Positions 41,162 to 49,633 of a stretch of DNA of 64,000 nt are shown here, piece by piece. The DNA is from Rhizobium leguminosarum (lineage in GTDB: Bacteria > Pseudomonadota > Alphaproteobacteria > Rhizobiales > Rhizobiaceae), in NCBI RefSeq assembly GCF_004123835.1, contig NZ_MZMU01000025.1:1-64000 (forward strand). Reading direction: 5' to 3'. Position 1 is the stretch's first letter. The number at the start of each line of letters is the position of its first letter. The notes under the pieces are model-generated. The model saw only the letters and a program-made list of their open reading frames with translations, was not told where the DNA came from and ran no database searches. The position numbers were made by a program, and so were the translations under genes.

Positions 41162-42619
41162 TCAGAACAGCGGCAGCCGGTCGTCCTGGATCAGGATCTC
41201 CAGCTTGTCAGCCACATCCTGCGTCCAGGCCCGGTGGCCTGTCAAAGCCGCCGGGAACAGTCCGGGAAGGGTGAATAGAGCAGCCGAGATCGCCAGGCCG
41301 GTGTGCGGGATATCGGCGATGAGAGCGGCGATTTCCGCAGCCCTGGGATCGCGCAGCTCATAACGCTCGCCGTTGCCGTGTTCGCCGATCGCGTAGCGCA
41401 TCCACGCCGCTACGGCGATCGCATAGGTCTCCGCCCTGTCGCCATGCGCCAGCGCCTCGCTTGCCGGCTCCAGCAGCCGCTGCGGCAGTTTCTGCGTGCC
41501 GTCCATGGCGATCTGATAGGTGCGATGTGCGATCGCCTTGTTTGCAAAGCGCGCTATCAATTCGTTGGCATAATCATCGAGATCGATGCCGGGAACTGCA
41601 TCGAGTGTTCTGGCGGCCGCATGTATGTGCCGGTAGGCCAGTGCTGCGAGGCCGGTATCGTCCATGACGTCGCGGATGAATTCATAGCCGCCGATATAAC
41701 CGAGATAGGCAAGCAGCGAATGCGCGCCGTTCAGCATCCGCAGCTTCATTTTCTCGTAGGAGGAGACCTCCTCGACCATCAGTGCGCCGCGCACCTTTTC
41801 CCAGGCCGGCCGGCCATTGGCGAAATGGTCTTCGATGACCCATTGCGTAAAGGGTTCGGTCTCGATCGCCGCCATATCCGTGCGGCCCGTCAGCCGTTCG
41901 GCATCGGCATAGGTCGCCTCGGTGCTGGCCGGCGTGATGCGGTCGACCATCGTCGACGGGAAGGGCACATTCGCCTCGATCCAGCCATGCAGGTCGGGAT
42001 CGATGCGGGAGGTGAATTCCAGCACCAGGCGCTTCAGCACGGCGCCGTTGCTCGGCAGGTTGTCGCAGCTCAGCGGCGTGAAGGGCGCGATGCCCTTCTG
42101 CCGGCGGCGGGCGAGGCCTTCGACTAGATAGCCGATGACGCCGCGCGGCGCATGCCGGTTGGCAAGGTCGGCGACGATATCGGGGTGTTTCAGGTCGAGG
42201 CCGCCGGTTGCGGGATCGAAACCATAGGCCTTTTCCGTCACCGTCATGCTGACGATGCGGATATCGGGGTCTTCGAGCCGCGCCAGCAGGCCGGCCGGAT
42301 CGCGCGGCGCCACATGTGCCTTCAGGATCGAGCCGACCACCTCAGCCGTCGTGCCTGAGGTATCGCGGATCAGCGTCGTATAGAGCCCGTTCTGGGCGCT
42401 CAGATTGTCGGCGACATCGGGCGTGCGCAGACTTGCCACCTCGATGCCCCAGTCGCCGCCTGCGGCTGCGAGCGCGCCGTCCGTGAAGGGTGCGAAATGG
42501 GCGCGGAAGAAAGCGCCCGGCCCGAGATGCAGGATGCCGGCCTTCAGCGCATTCCTGTCATAGGCGGGAAGTTTCGCCGTCGGCGCAAGGCCGGGAAGGG
42601 TCTGCAGTCGTTCGGTCAC
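41162..42619 (-). CDS. uxuB: Mannitol dehydrogenase-family oxidoreductase, probable fructuronate reductase
   Basis: A 485-residue polyol dehydrogenase with ILHLGPGAFFRAHFAPF at the NAD-binding end, SMTVTEKAYGFD, CDNLPSNGAVLK and the catalytic lysine region KLRMLNGAHSLLAYLGY. The family includes mannitol dehydrogenase, tagaturonate reductase and fructuronate reductase. Coupling to uxaC by a four-base overlap makes D-mannonate oxidoreductase (fructuronate reductase) the most likely activity. It works in the cytoplasm on the product of UxaC. Confidence 0.82.
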   Translation of the reverse strand: MTERLQTLPGLAPTAKLPAYDRNALKAGILHLGPGAFFRAHFAPFTDGALAAAGGDWGIEVASLRTPDVADNLSAQNGLYTTLIRDTSGTTAEVVGSILKAHVAPRDPAGLLARLEDPDIRIVSMTVTEKAYGFDPATGGLDLKHPDIVADLANRHAPRGVIGYLVEGLARRRQKGIAPFTPLSCDNLPSNGAVLKRLVLEFTSRIDPDLHGWIEANVPFPSTMVDRITPASTEATYADAERLTGRTDMAAIETEPFTQWVIEDHFANGRPAWEKVRGALMVEEVSSYEKMKLRMLNGAHSLLAYLGYIGGYEFIRDVMDDTGLAALAYRHIHAAARTLDAVPGIDLDDYANELIARFANKAIAHRTYQIAMDGTQKLPQRLLEPASEALAHGDRAETYAIAVAAWMRYAIGEHGNGERYELRDPRAAEIAALIADIPHTGLAISAALFTLPGLFPAALTGHRAWTQDVADKLEILIQDDRLPLF

Positions 42620-44031
42620 AGCTTGTAGGCCTTCTTTGCATTGTCATAGGAGAGCTCGCCTGCGACGATCTCGGCTTCCCGCCTGGAAATCCGGTGCTCG
42701 GCGGCAAGCTGGGCAAGGAAGCGGCAGACTTCGCGGCGCCAGACGTCATGCCGCGCCGGGATCGATAGCAGCGCGCGCGTATCGTCGTTGAAACCCGCCA
42801 TATTGGCAAAGCCTGCCGTCTCGACGACCTGGTCGAGGTAACGGCGGATGCCGAGCGGGCTGTCGTGGAACCACCAGGGCGGGCCGATCATCAGGCAGGG
42901 CCAATGGCCAGCCATGGGCGCCAGCTCGCGTGCATAGGTCGTCTCGTCGAGCGTGAACAGCAGCACCCTGAGCCCCGGCGCATGGCCGTACTTGGAAAGC
43001 AGCGCATTCAGGCCGCCGACCCAGTCCGTGCGTGTCGGAATATCGGCGCCCATATTGGCGCCGCGCGTCACAAACAGCCCGCGGTCGGTATTGCGCCTCG
43101 AGCCGGCATGGATCTGCATCACCATGCCGTCCTCGGCCGAAAGCCCGGCCATCTCGGTCATCATCTGGCCACGGAAGAGCTCTGCCTCCTCAGGCGAAAG
43201 CGGACCCCTCAGCGCCTTGTCGAGCAGCGCCTGTTTTTCCGAAAGCGGCAGGTCGGCGGTGAAGGCGGTGGGCACGCCGTGATCGGTCGCGGTGGCGCCG
43301 AACTGGCGGAAATAGGCGCGCCGGCGCCGATGCGCCTCGATCAGGCCGTCCCAGCGCGTGACCTCAGTGCCGGTGATCTCCCCGAACTTGACGAGATTGT
43401 CGCGGAAGCCGACGGCGTCCGGATCGGTGACGCTATCCGGCCGGTAGGTGGTGCGGACCTTGCCGATCCAGCCGTCGGCCGCCATCTTCTGGTGATGCGC
43501 CAGAGGATCGAGCGCTCCATCCGTCGTCGCGATCGTTTCGATGCCGAATCGCTGATGCAGCGCCCGCGGGCGGAATTCGGGACGGGCAAGCTGGGCATTG
43601 ATATGGTCGTAGAGCGCATCGGCATTGTCTGGCGTCAGCGGCTCGGTGCAGCCGAGCACGGCCGACATGGCGTGATCGACCCAGAGGCTCGAGGGCGTCC
43701 CGCGGAAGAGATGGTAATGCGCGGCAAAGCTCCGCCAGATCGCCCGCCCCTCAGCCACAGGCTTGCCGTCGAGCCGCGGCACGCCGAGATCGTCCAAGGC
43801 GACGCCGACGCTGTGGAGCATCCGGAAGAGATAGTGATCGGGAATGACCAGCAGCGAGGCCGCGTCTTCGAAGGGCTTGTCGTCGGCGAACCAGGACGGT
43901 TCGGTGTGCCCATGCGGGCTGACGATCGGAAGATTGCGCACCGTCTCGTAGAGCTCTCGCGCGATGGTCCGTGTTGCCGGATCAGCCGGAAAAAGCCGGT
44001 CCGGATGAAGAAAGCCGTTTCCTGCATCCAT
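42616..44031 (-). CDS. uxaC: Glucuronate isomerase
   Basis: A 471-residue enzyme with the UxaC pattern: LPIVSPHGHTEPSWFADDKPF near the N-terminus (metal-binding His-x-His), FRGTPSSLWVDHAMSAVLG, and MAGHWPCLMIGPPWWFHDSPLG. It converts D-glucuronate to fructuronate, or galacturonate to tagaturonate, as the first step of the isomerase hexuronate pathway. It overlaps the uxuB-like gene (ATGA). A GTAACCAAACGG motif lies 63 bases upstream of the start. Confidence 0.93.
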   Translation of the reverse strand: MDAGNGFLHPDRLFPADPATRTIARELYETVRNLPIVSPHGHTEPSWFADDKPFEDAASLLVIPDHYLFRMLHSVGVALDDLGVPRLDGKPVAEGRAIWRSFAAHYHLFRGTPSSLWVDHAMSAVLGCTEPLTPDNADALYDHINAQLARPEFRPRALHQRFGIETIATTDGALDPLAHHQKMAADGWIGKVRTTYRPDSVTDPDAVGFRDNLVKFGEITGTEVTRWDGLIEAHRRRRAYFRQFGATATDHGVPTAFTADLPLSEKQALLDKALRGPLSPEEAELFRGQMMTEMAGLSAEDGMVMQIHAGSRRNTDRGLFVTRGANMGADIPTRTDWVGGLNALLSKYGHAPGLRVLLFTLDETTYARELAPMAGHWPCLMIGPPWWFHDSPLGIRRYLDQVVETAGFANMAGFNDDTRALLSIPARHDVWRREVCRFLAQLAAEHRISRREAEIVAGELSYDNAKKAYKL

Positions 44032-44093
44032 CAGTATTCCTCCCTGATGGATAACGGCCTACCCCACAACATCAGGCGCGGCAAGGTCTTTTA

Positions 44094-44109
44094 GTAACCA
44101 AACGGTACA
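44094..44109. promoter_or_regulatory. Candidate TetR operator upstream of uxaC
   Basis: GTAACCAAACGGTACA matches the perfect operator at 31166 in 11 of the first 13 positions, with a shortened right arm. It lies 63 bases before the uxaC start, the same distance as the 31166 site from the Gfo (2) start. Confidence 0.5.
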
Positions 44110-44212
44110 GTTTTGCGCGTGGCCGCGCCGGGCATGGAAAGCATTGACGCGGCGGCCTATTTCCGCTTTGGGAGAACCATCTGTTCTGCCGGTTTCGGCA
44201 AAGGAGGATGTA

Positions 44213-44564
44213 GAGCCTTTCCGGGTTAGATTGTAGTATTCTGTTGGCTCAAACGGAGTCGGATGGTCGACCGGCCGGCGCGCGTCGTAGCCCGGCTCTA
44301 CGGCCAAGCCGGCCGGTCGAGCAGGCGGCCCGTTTCAGCCAACCCTCCCGCAGATTTGCGAGGCAAATCTGCAAGACTTAAAATCGCCGGACGCACTTGT
44401 CGCTTCGCCATGGCGAAGCGGTGCGGCCGGTGGGCCGGGCATCTTTGCGCCAGGATCAGAGGCGATCGGCTCGGACGTACCAAGGGGTATGCCCGTCGCC
44501 AATCGCCTCTGCCCTGACGAAAACCTGCTCCGGCAGAATGCTGCAATCTAACCCGGAAAGGCTC
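44213..44564. mobile_element. MITE-like element with terminal inverted repeats, inserted upstream of slyX
   Basis: About 352 bases bounded by a 23-bp perfect inverted repeat (counting flanking TA) beginning TAGAGCCTTTCCGGG at 44211 and mirrored up to 44566. Similarity extends about 13 bases further in. TA lies on both sides, as expected for target-site duplication by IS630/Tc1-mariner-type transposases. The interior holds strong hairpins: TCGACCGGCCGGC at 44267 with its mirror at 44308, GCAGATTTGC at 44350, and the 20-bp palindrome at 44401-44420. No transposase or credible gene lies inside. It abuts the slyX start codon. Confidence 0.65.
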
Positions 44565-44566
44565 TA

Positions 44567-44776
44567 ATGTCCGACGAGACGAACCGCATCACCCAGCTGG
44601 AAGAAATGCTGGCTCACCAGGCAAAGACGATCGAAGAGCTTTCCGATCAACTCGCCGAGCAATGGAAGACGGTCGAGCAGATGCGCACCAAGCTCGACCG
44701 CCTGACCGAACGCTTCCTGTCGCTGGAAGAGCAGTCGCTGGAAGTGCCTGGCATCACCCGGCCGCCGCATTATTGA
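44567..44776 (+). CDS. slyX: SlyX family protein
   Basis: A 69-residue coiled-coil protein with the full SlyX pattern: RITQLEEMLAHQAKTIEELS, DQLAEQWKTVEQM, and the terminal GITRPPHY. The function of the family is unclear. The start codon directly follows a MITE-like element. The element end provides GGAAAGG five bases before the ATG, while a much better AAGGAGG stands stranded at 44201 on the far side of the element. Confidence 0.88.
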   Translation: MSDETNRITQLEEMLAHQAKTIEELSDQLAEQWKTVEQMRTKLDRLTERFLSLEEQSLEVPGITRPPHY

Positions 44777-44777
44777 C

Positions 44778-44802
44778 GGCACGCGGCCCAATGCCGCGTG
44801 CC
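44778..44802. terminator. Hairpin between convergent slyX and gabD
   Basis: GGCACGCGGC pairs perfectly with GCCGCGTGCC across a five-base loop in the 36-base gap between convergent genes. There is no T run, so it may work as an mRNA 3'-end structure. Confidence 0.6.
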
Positions 44803-44812
44803 CTCGGTGCAA

Positions 44813-46294
44813 TCAAACGCCGCCGATGCAGAGATATTTCATTTCCAGATAGTCGTCGGCGCCGTGCCGCGAACCTTCGCGGCCAAGGCCGGATTGCTTG
44901 ATGCCGCCGAAGGGCGCCGTCTCGGATGACATCAAGCCGGTATTGATGCCGATCATGCCGTATTCCAGCGCTTCCGCCACCCGCCAGACCTTCTTCAAAT
45001 CGCCGGCGTAGAAATAGGCGGCGAGGCCGAACTCCGTGTCGTTGGCTTGGTTGATGACATCCTCGACCGTGTCGAAGCGAAAGAGCGGCGCCACCGGCCC
45101 GAAGGTCTCCTCGCGCGCCACCTTCATGCCGCGCGCAACGCCTGTCAGCACCGTCGGCGTGAAGAAGGTGCCGGCACCATCGATGCGCTTGCCGCCGGTT
45201 ACCACCTTGGCGCCCTTGGCAACCGCGTCGCTGACATGATCTTCGACCTTGGCAAGGCCTTGCGCGTCGATCAGCGGCCCGATCACGACACCCGGCTTGA
45301 AGCCGTCGCCGACCGGCATCTCGGCGACCTTCGCGGCAAGCTTGGCGGCGAAGGCGTCATAGACGTTCGACTGGACATAGAGGCGGTTGGCGCAGACGCA
45401 GGTCTGACCGGCATTGCGGTATTTGGAAGCGATCGCGCCTTCGACGGCAGCGTCGAGATCGGCATCGTCAAAGACGATGAAGGGGGCGTTGCCGCCGAGC
45501 TCCAGGCTCACCTTCTTGATCTGGTCGGCGCACTGCCGCATCAGGATGCGGCCGACTTCCGTCGAACCGGTGAAGCTGATCTTGCGCACCTTTTCATTGC
45601 CGCAGAGCTCGCGGCCGATCGCCGGACCGTCGACCCCGACGATGACGTTGAAGACACCGGCGGGAATGCCCGCCTGCTCGGCGAGCACGGCAAGCGCGAT
45701 CGCCGTCAGCGGCGTCTGTTCGGCGGGCTTCGAGACCACGGTGCAGCCGACGGCAAGCGCCGGGGCGATCTTGCGGGTGATCATCGCCGCCGGGAAATTC
45801 CACGGCGTGATCGTGCCGACGACGCCGACCGGCTGCCGGATGACGATCATCCGTTTATCGTCGGAAGGCGCGGGGATCGTCTCGCCGTAGATGCGCTTTG
45901 CTTCCTCCGCATACCATTCGATATAGGCCGCGGCATAAAGGATCTCGCCGCGCGCTTCCGGGAACGGCTTGCCCATTTCGGCGGTGAGGATTGCCGCGAG
46001 TTCGTCGGCATTGGCGACCATCAGGTCGAACCATTTGCGCAGGATCGCGCTGCGCTCCCTGGCCGGACGGGCAGCCCAGCCGGGCTGGGCGGCATGGGCC
46101 GCGTCGATTGCCGCCCGCGTCTCGGCCGCACCCATATCGGGCAGCGAGGCGAGCAGTTCGCCGGTTGCCGGGTTCAGCACGTCGAAAGTCTTTGTGGCAT
46201 CGCCTGACGTCCAGACGCCGTCGATATAGCCGGCATCGCGCAGCAAGGGCGAGGAGAAGGGAACGTGCTTGGTCAGTGCGCTGGTGAAAGCCAT
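44813..46294 (-). CDS. gabD: Succinate-semialdehyde dehydrogenase (NADP+)
   Basis: A 493-residue aldehyde dehydrogenase. The NAD(P)-binding region is ITPWNFPAAMITRKIAPALAVGC, the general base lies in LELGGNAPFIVF, and the catalytic cysteine in NAGQTCVCANR. The C-terminal TAPFGGIKQSGLGREG is typical of GabD-type enzymes. It oxidises succinate semialdehyde to succinate. The start at 46294 follows AAGGAGG. It lies 66 bases after gabT on the same strand, giving a gabTD operon for GABA use. Confidence 0.93.
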   Translation of the reverse strand: MAFTSALTKHVPFSSPLLRDAGYIDGVWTSGDATKTFDVLNPATGELLASLPDMGAAETRAAIDAAHAAQPGWAARPARERSAILRKWFDLMVANADELAAILTAEMGKPFPEARGEILYAAAYIEWYAEEAKRIYGETIPAPSDDKRMIVIRQPVGVVGTITPWNFPAAMITRKIAPALAVGCTVVSKPAEQTPLTAIALAVLAEQAGIPAGVFNVIVGVDGPAIGRELCGNEKVRKISFTGSTEVGRILMRQCADQIKKVSLELGGNAPFIVFDDADLDAAVEGAIASKYRNAGQTCVCANRLYVQSNVYDAFAAKLAAKVAEMPVGDGFKPGVVIGPLIDAQGLAKVEDHVSDAVAKGAKVVTGGKRIDGAGTFFTPTVLTGVARGMKVAREETFGPVAPLFRFDTVEDVINQANDTEFGLAAYFYAGDLKKVWRVAEALEYGMIGINTGLMSSETAPFGGIKQSGLGREGSRHGADDYLEMKYLCIGGV

Positions 46295-46360
46295 GTCATA
46301 TCCTCCTTGGGAGTGCGGCTGCCGGTTGCCGGCAGCCATTGAAATCCGGTTCGGGTGCGC

Positions 46361-47641
46361 TTAACGGCCCGCGCTTGCTTCGAGCATCGAAGCCTCGAGA
46401 ATATCGAGCGCCTCGCCGAAGATCTCGTCCTGGATGGTGATCGGCGCGAGGAAGCGGATGACGTTTCCGTGGACGCCGCAGGTGAGCAGGATCAGGCCCT
46501 TGTCGAGCGCGATCAGCCGCACCCGGTTGGCGAATTCCGCGCTCGGCAGTCCCGTCGTCCAGTCGTTGAATTCGACGGCGTTCATGAAGCCCGGTCCGCG
46601 GATATCGACGATCTCCGGCACCGTCTCGCGCAACGATTCCAGCCGCTGCTTGAGCCGTCCGCCAAGCTGGTTGGCGCGGTTGCAGAGATCTTCGTCAGCA
46701 ATGACGTCGAGCACGGCGTGGGCAGCGGCGATCCCGAGCGGATTGCCGCCATAGGTGCCGCCGAGCCCGCCCGGTCCTGGCGCATCCATGATCGCGGCGC
46801 GGCCGGTGACGGCGGCGAGCGGAAAGCCGCCGGCGAGGCTCTTTGCCATCGTCGTCAGGTCGGGCGCTACCTCGTGGTGATCCATTGCGAACATCCTGCC
46901 GGTGCGGGCAAAACCGGTCTGCACCTCGTCGGCGATCAGCAGGATGCCGTGCTGGTCGCAGAGCTCGCGCAGCGCCTTCATGAAGGCGGCGGGTGCGGAG
47001 TAGAAGCCGCCTTCGCCCTGTACCGGCTCGATGATGATGGCCGCGACGCGCTGCGGATCGACATCGGCGGCGAAGAGCTTCTTCAGCGCCGCCAGCGACT
47101 GATCGGCGGTGACGCCGTGCAGCTCGATCGGGAAGGGAATATGAAACACGTCGCCGGGCATCGCGCCGAAGCCGACCTTGTAGGGCACGACCTTGCCGGT
47201 CAGCGCCATGCCCATGAAGGTGCGGCCATGGAAGCCGCCGCCAAAGGCGATGACGGCCGAGCGGCCGGTTGCGGCGCGCGCGATCTTGACGGCGTTCTCG
47301 ACAGCTTCGGCGCCCGTCGTGACGAAGATCGTCTTCTTCTCGAAATCACCAGGCAGCAGCGCGTTCAGCCGTTCGGCAAGGTGAACGTAGCTTTCGTAAG
47401 GCACCACCTGATGGCAGGTATGGGTGAAGCGGTCGAGCTGATCCTTGACCGCTGCGATGACCCGGGGATGGCGGTGGCCGGTATTGAGAACGGCGATGCC
47501 GGCGGCGAAATCGATGTAACGCCGGCCTTCCTTGTCCCAGATCTCCGCATTCTCTGCGCGATCAGCATAGATCTGAGTGGTCACGCCGACGCCGCGTGAA
47601 ATAGCGGCGTTCTTCCGGTCGGTAAGGCTTGTCGCGTTCAT
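46361..47641 (-). CDS. gabT: 4-aminobutyrate aminotransferase
   Basis: A 426-residue class III aminotransferase. It has TTGAEAVENAVKIARA, AFGGGFHGRT, IIEPVQGEGGF and IADEVQTGFARTG. The PLP-binding lysine is in TMAKSLAGGFPLA, and GGTYGGNPLGIAAA follows. It transfers the amino group of GABA to 2-oxoglutarate. The start at 47641 follows AGGAG, and an in-frame ATG at 47710 would lie within the promoter. It is divergent from a MerR-XRE-cupin regulator. Confidence 0.93.
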   Translation of the reverse strand: MNATSLTDRKNAAISRGVGVTTQIYADRAENAEIWDKEGRRYIDFAAGIAVLNTGHRHPRVIAAVKDQLDRFTHTCHQVVPYESYVHLAERLNALLPGDFEKKTIFVTTGAEAVENAVKIARAATGRSAVIAFGGGFHGRTFMGMALTGKVVPYKVGFGAMPGDVFHIPFPIELHGVTADQSLAALKKLFAADVDPQRVAAIIIEPVQGEGGFYSAPAAFMKALRELCDQHGILLIADEVQTGFARTGRMFAMDHHEVAPDLTTMAKSLAGGFPLAAVTGRAAIMDAPGPGGLGGTYGGNPLGIAAAHAVLDVIADEDLCNRANQLGGRLKQRLESLRETVPEIVDIRGPGFMNAVEFNDWTTGLPSAEFANRVRLIALDKGLILLTCGVHGNVIRFLAPITIQDEIFGEALDILEASMLEASAGR

Positions 47642-47685
47642 CGATGGCTCCTGCGCTGAAAGGGTTTGAAAGCTATCTTGTATAA

Positions 47686-47729
47686 TTTCTGCAAGATGTA
47701 TATAAAACACCTACATTTTTCCTGCAAGA
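47686..47729. promoter_or_regulatory. Candidate operator repeats between gabT and its regulator
   Basis: TTTCTGCAAGA (47686-47696) is repeated as TTCCTGCAAGA (47719-47729), 33 bases apart, about three helical turns. Both lie in the AT-rich gap before gabT, a natural place for binding by the divergent regulator. Confidence 0.45.
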
Positions 47730-47809
47730 AAGCAAGAGGCATTTTTTGCTTCAAACATCACGCTTTTTGATGGAGGTTCTGGGGCGATTGGAATCGGAGA
47801 TAGTTTCGC

Positions 47810-48619
47810 ATGGATGATAATGGGCCTGTACGCTACAAGGTGGCGGAAGCCGCGCGGCTGGCGGGCGTTTCGGCCTCGACACTGCGTCTTTGGGAAAGCC
47901 AGGGTCTGGTGGTTCCCGGCCGTTCGGAAACCGGTCACCGGCAATACAGCGCCGACGATGTGGCGCGGTTGAAGCGCATCTCCTGGTATCGTGTCGAGCG
48001 CGGGCTCAATCCCGCGGCAATCCGCGAGGCGCTGGAGAGCGAGGAACCTTCCGCCGATGGCGCCGAGACAAGCCAGGATACCGGCCTCGGCCGCAAGCTC
48101 CGCAGCCTGCGCCATGCGAGCGGCAAGACACTCGATCAGGTGGCCGGCGACATCGGCATCACCTCGTCGACGCTGTCCACGCTGGAGCGCACCTCGCAGG
48201 GCGTCGGTTTCAAGACGCTGCACGATCTGGCAGAGTATTACGGCACCACCGTCTCTCGCCTCTCCGGTGAGGAAAGCGCTGATGTGCCGGCGCTAGTACG
48301 CGCTGGCGAATGGCGCAACTGGCCGGAAACGACGCCGGGCCTCACGGTGCAGCTCCTCGCCGAAGGCCGTAGGATGATGGACTGCCATCGTTTCGTGCTG
48401 GCGCCCGGTGCTGCCAGCGAGGGCGCCTATCGCCACGAGGGCGAGGAATTCATGCATGTTCTGTCCGGCCGGCTCGAACTGGTGCTCGACGGCGATCAGT
48501 TCTTTGATCTCGGCCCCGGCGATTCACTCTATTTCGAAAGCCGCCGCGATCATTCCTGGCGCAACCGTCACGATGGCGAAACCGTGCTTCTCTGGATCAA
48601 TACGCCGCCGACATTCTGA
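47810..48619 (+). CDS. Three-domain regulator: MerR HTH, XRE HTH and cupin
   Basis: A 269-residue protein with two different DNA-binding domains. Residues 7-75 are a MerR helix-turn-helix (YKVAEAARLAGVSASTLRLWESQGLV, GHRQYSADDVARLKRI). Residues 93-147 are an XRE/HTH_3 domain (LGRKLRSLRHASGKTLDQVAGDIGI). Residues 195-265 are a cupin_2 sensor (GAYRHEGEEFMHVLSGRLELVLDG). XRE-cupin proteins such as PuuR control polyamine and GABA genes; the added MerR domain is unusual. It is divergent from gabTD, the likely target. Confidence 0.9.
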   Translation: MDDNGPVRYKVAEAARLAGVSASTLRLWESQGLVVPGRSETGHRQYSADDVARLKRISWYRVERGLNPAAIREALESEEPSADGAETSQDTGLGRKLRSLRHASGKTLDQVAGDIGITSSTLSTLERTSQGVGFKTLHDLAEYYGTTVSRLSGEESADVPALVRAGEWRNWPETTPGLTVQLLAEGRRMMDCHRFVLAPGAASEGAYRHEGEEFMHVLSGRLELVLDGDQFFDLGPGDSLYFESRRDHSWRNRHDGETVLLWINTPPTF

Positions 48620-48659
48620 ACGGTCCGCGGCAGGAAAGCGGTTTCGTATTCTGCGTCTT

Positions 48660-48750
48660 TGCGTTATAGCGCTGCTGCATAAAGTTATGCAGCCATTCAA
48701 GTGCTAGAGCGTCCTTTGCGGCTCTCGAAAAGACGTGCGGCGCTGTAGGG
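48660..48750. repeat. Modular intergenic repeat
   Basis: The module ATTCAAGTGCTAGAGCGTCC (48694-48713) is followed by an imperfect hairpin (GCGTCCTTTGCGG... to ACGTGCGGCGC). The linker matches those at 5803 and 60600. It fills most of the gap before the RNase D gene. Confidence 0.6.
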
Positions 48751-48775
48751 GATGCATCGAACGAAAGACAGTCTC

Positions 48776-49402
48776 ATGGCAGCGACCATACGTTATCACG
48801 AAGGCGATATTTCAGCGGCCGACATTGCCCGCTACACCGGCGCGATTGCGATCGACACCGAAACGCTCGGCCTGGTGCCGCGCCGCGATCGGCTCTGCGT
48901 CGTCCAGCTTTCGCCGGGTGACGGCACCGCCGATATCATCCGCATCGCCGCCGGTCAGAAAAGGGCACCCAATCTTGTCGCCCTGCTCGAAGACCCCACC
49001 CATCAGAAGATCTTTCATTACGGCCGCTTCGATATTGCCGTGCTCTTCCATACCTTCGGCGTCACGACGACCCCGGTTTTCTGCACCAAGATCGCCTCGC
49101 GCCTGATCCGGACTTATACGGATCGCCACGGCCTCAAGGACAATCTCAAGGAGATGCTCGACGTCGATATCTCTAAGGCGCAGCAATCTTCCGACTGGGC
49201 GGCCGAGACGCTGTCTCCAGCCCAGCTCGAATATGCCGCCTCCGACGTGCTTTATCTGCATGCGTTGCGCAATAAGCTGACGGAACGCCTGATCCGGGAC
49301 GGCCGCTATGATCATGCGACGGCTTGCTTCGAATTCCTGCCGACCCGCGCCAAGCTTGACCTGCTCGGCTGGGAAGAGGCCGATATCTTCGCCCATAGCT
49401 GA
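48776..49402 (+). CDS. Short ribonuclease D (DEDDy 3'-5' exonuclease)
   Basis: A 208-residue exonuclease. Exo I is IAIDTETLG (Asp27, Glu29), Exo II is FHYGRFDIAVL (Asp86), and Exo III is YAASDVLYL with the tyrosine of the DEDDy class. It lacks the C-terminal HRDC domains of full-length RNase D, as is usual for this alphaproteobacterial form. It should trim 3' ends of structured RNAs. The start is uncertain: ATG 48776 gives a conventional N-terminus, and ATG 48752 lies eight codons upstream, right after the repeat. Confidence 0.88.
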   Translation: MAATIRYHEGDISAADIARYTGAIAIDTETLGLVPRRDRLCVVQLSPGDGTADIIRIAAGQKRAPNLVALLEDPTHQKIFHYGRFDIAVLFHTFGVTTTPVFCTKIASRLIRTYTDRHGLKDNLKEMLDVDISKAQQSSDWAAETLSPAQLEYAASDVLYLHALRNKLTERLIRDGRYDHATACFEFLPTRAKLDLLGWEEADIFAHS

Positions 49403-49633
49403 GCGAATTGCCTTCATTCTGCGTTTGCCAATAGCCGTACGGCAGACTTGCCGGCGGCCGTTAGCGATTCGTTAACGCCTGTTCATTAATATTCCTGTTA
49501 ATTTTTATGCATTTCGATGGCGCCGGAACTGCGTCATGCGGACAGGAGGATCTGCTGGGATGCAAGGGGACCGGATGAGCGCGGTCCTTTTCTAGAGCCT
49601 GCTTTCATCGTCACTTTACGAAAGGAGCATGCC

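Noticed and set aside
44263-44517. Two opposing 80-codon frames inside the MITE-like element.
   Set aside because: The bases are explained by nested palindromes, and no transposase motif is present.
44208-44569. A 3-bp ATG target duplication for the MITE-like element.
   Set aside because: ATG does flank both sides, but removing one copy would leave AAGGAGG touching the start codon. The TA duplication gives a normal spacing and fits known element families better.
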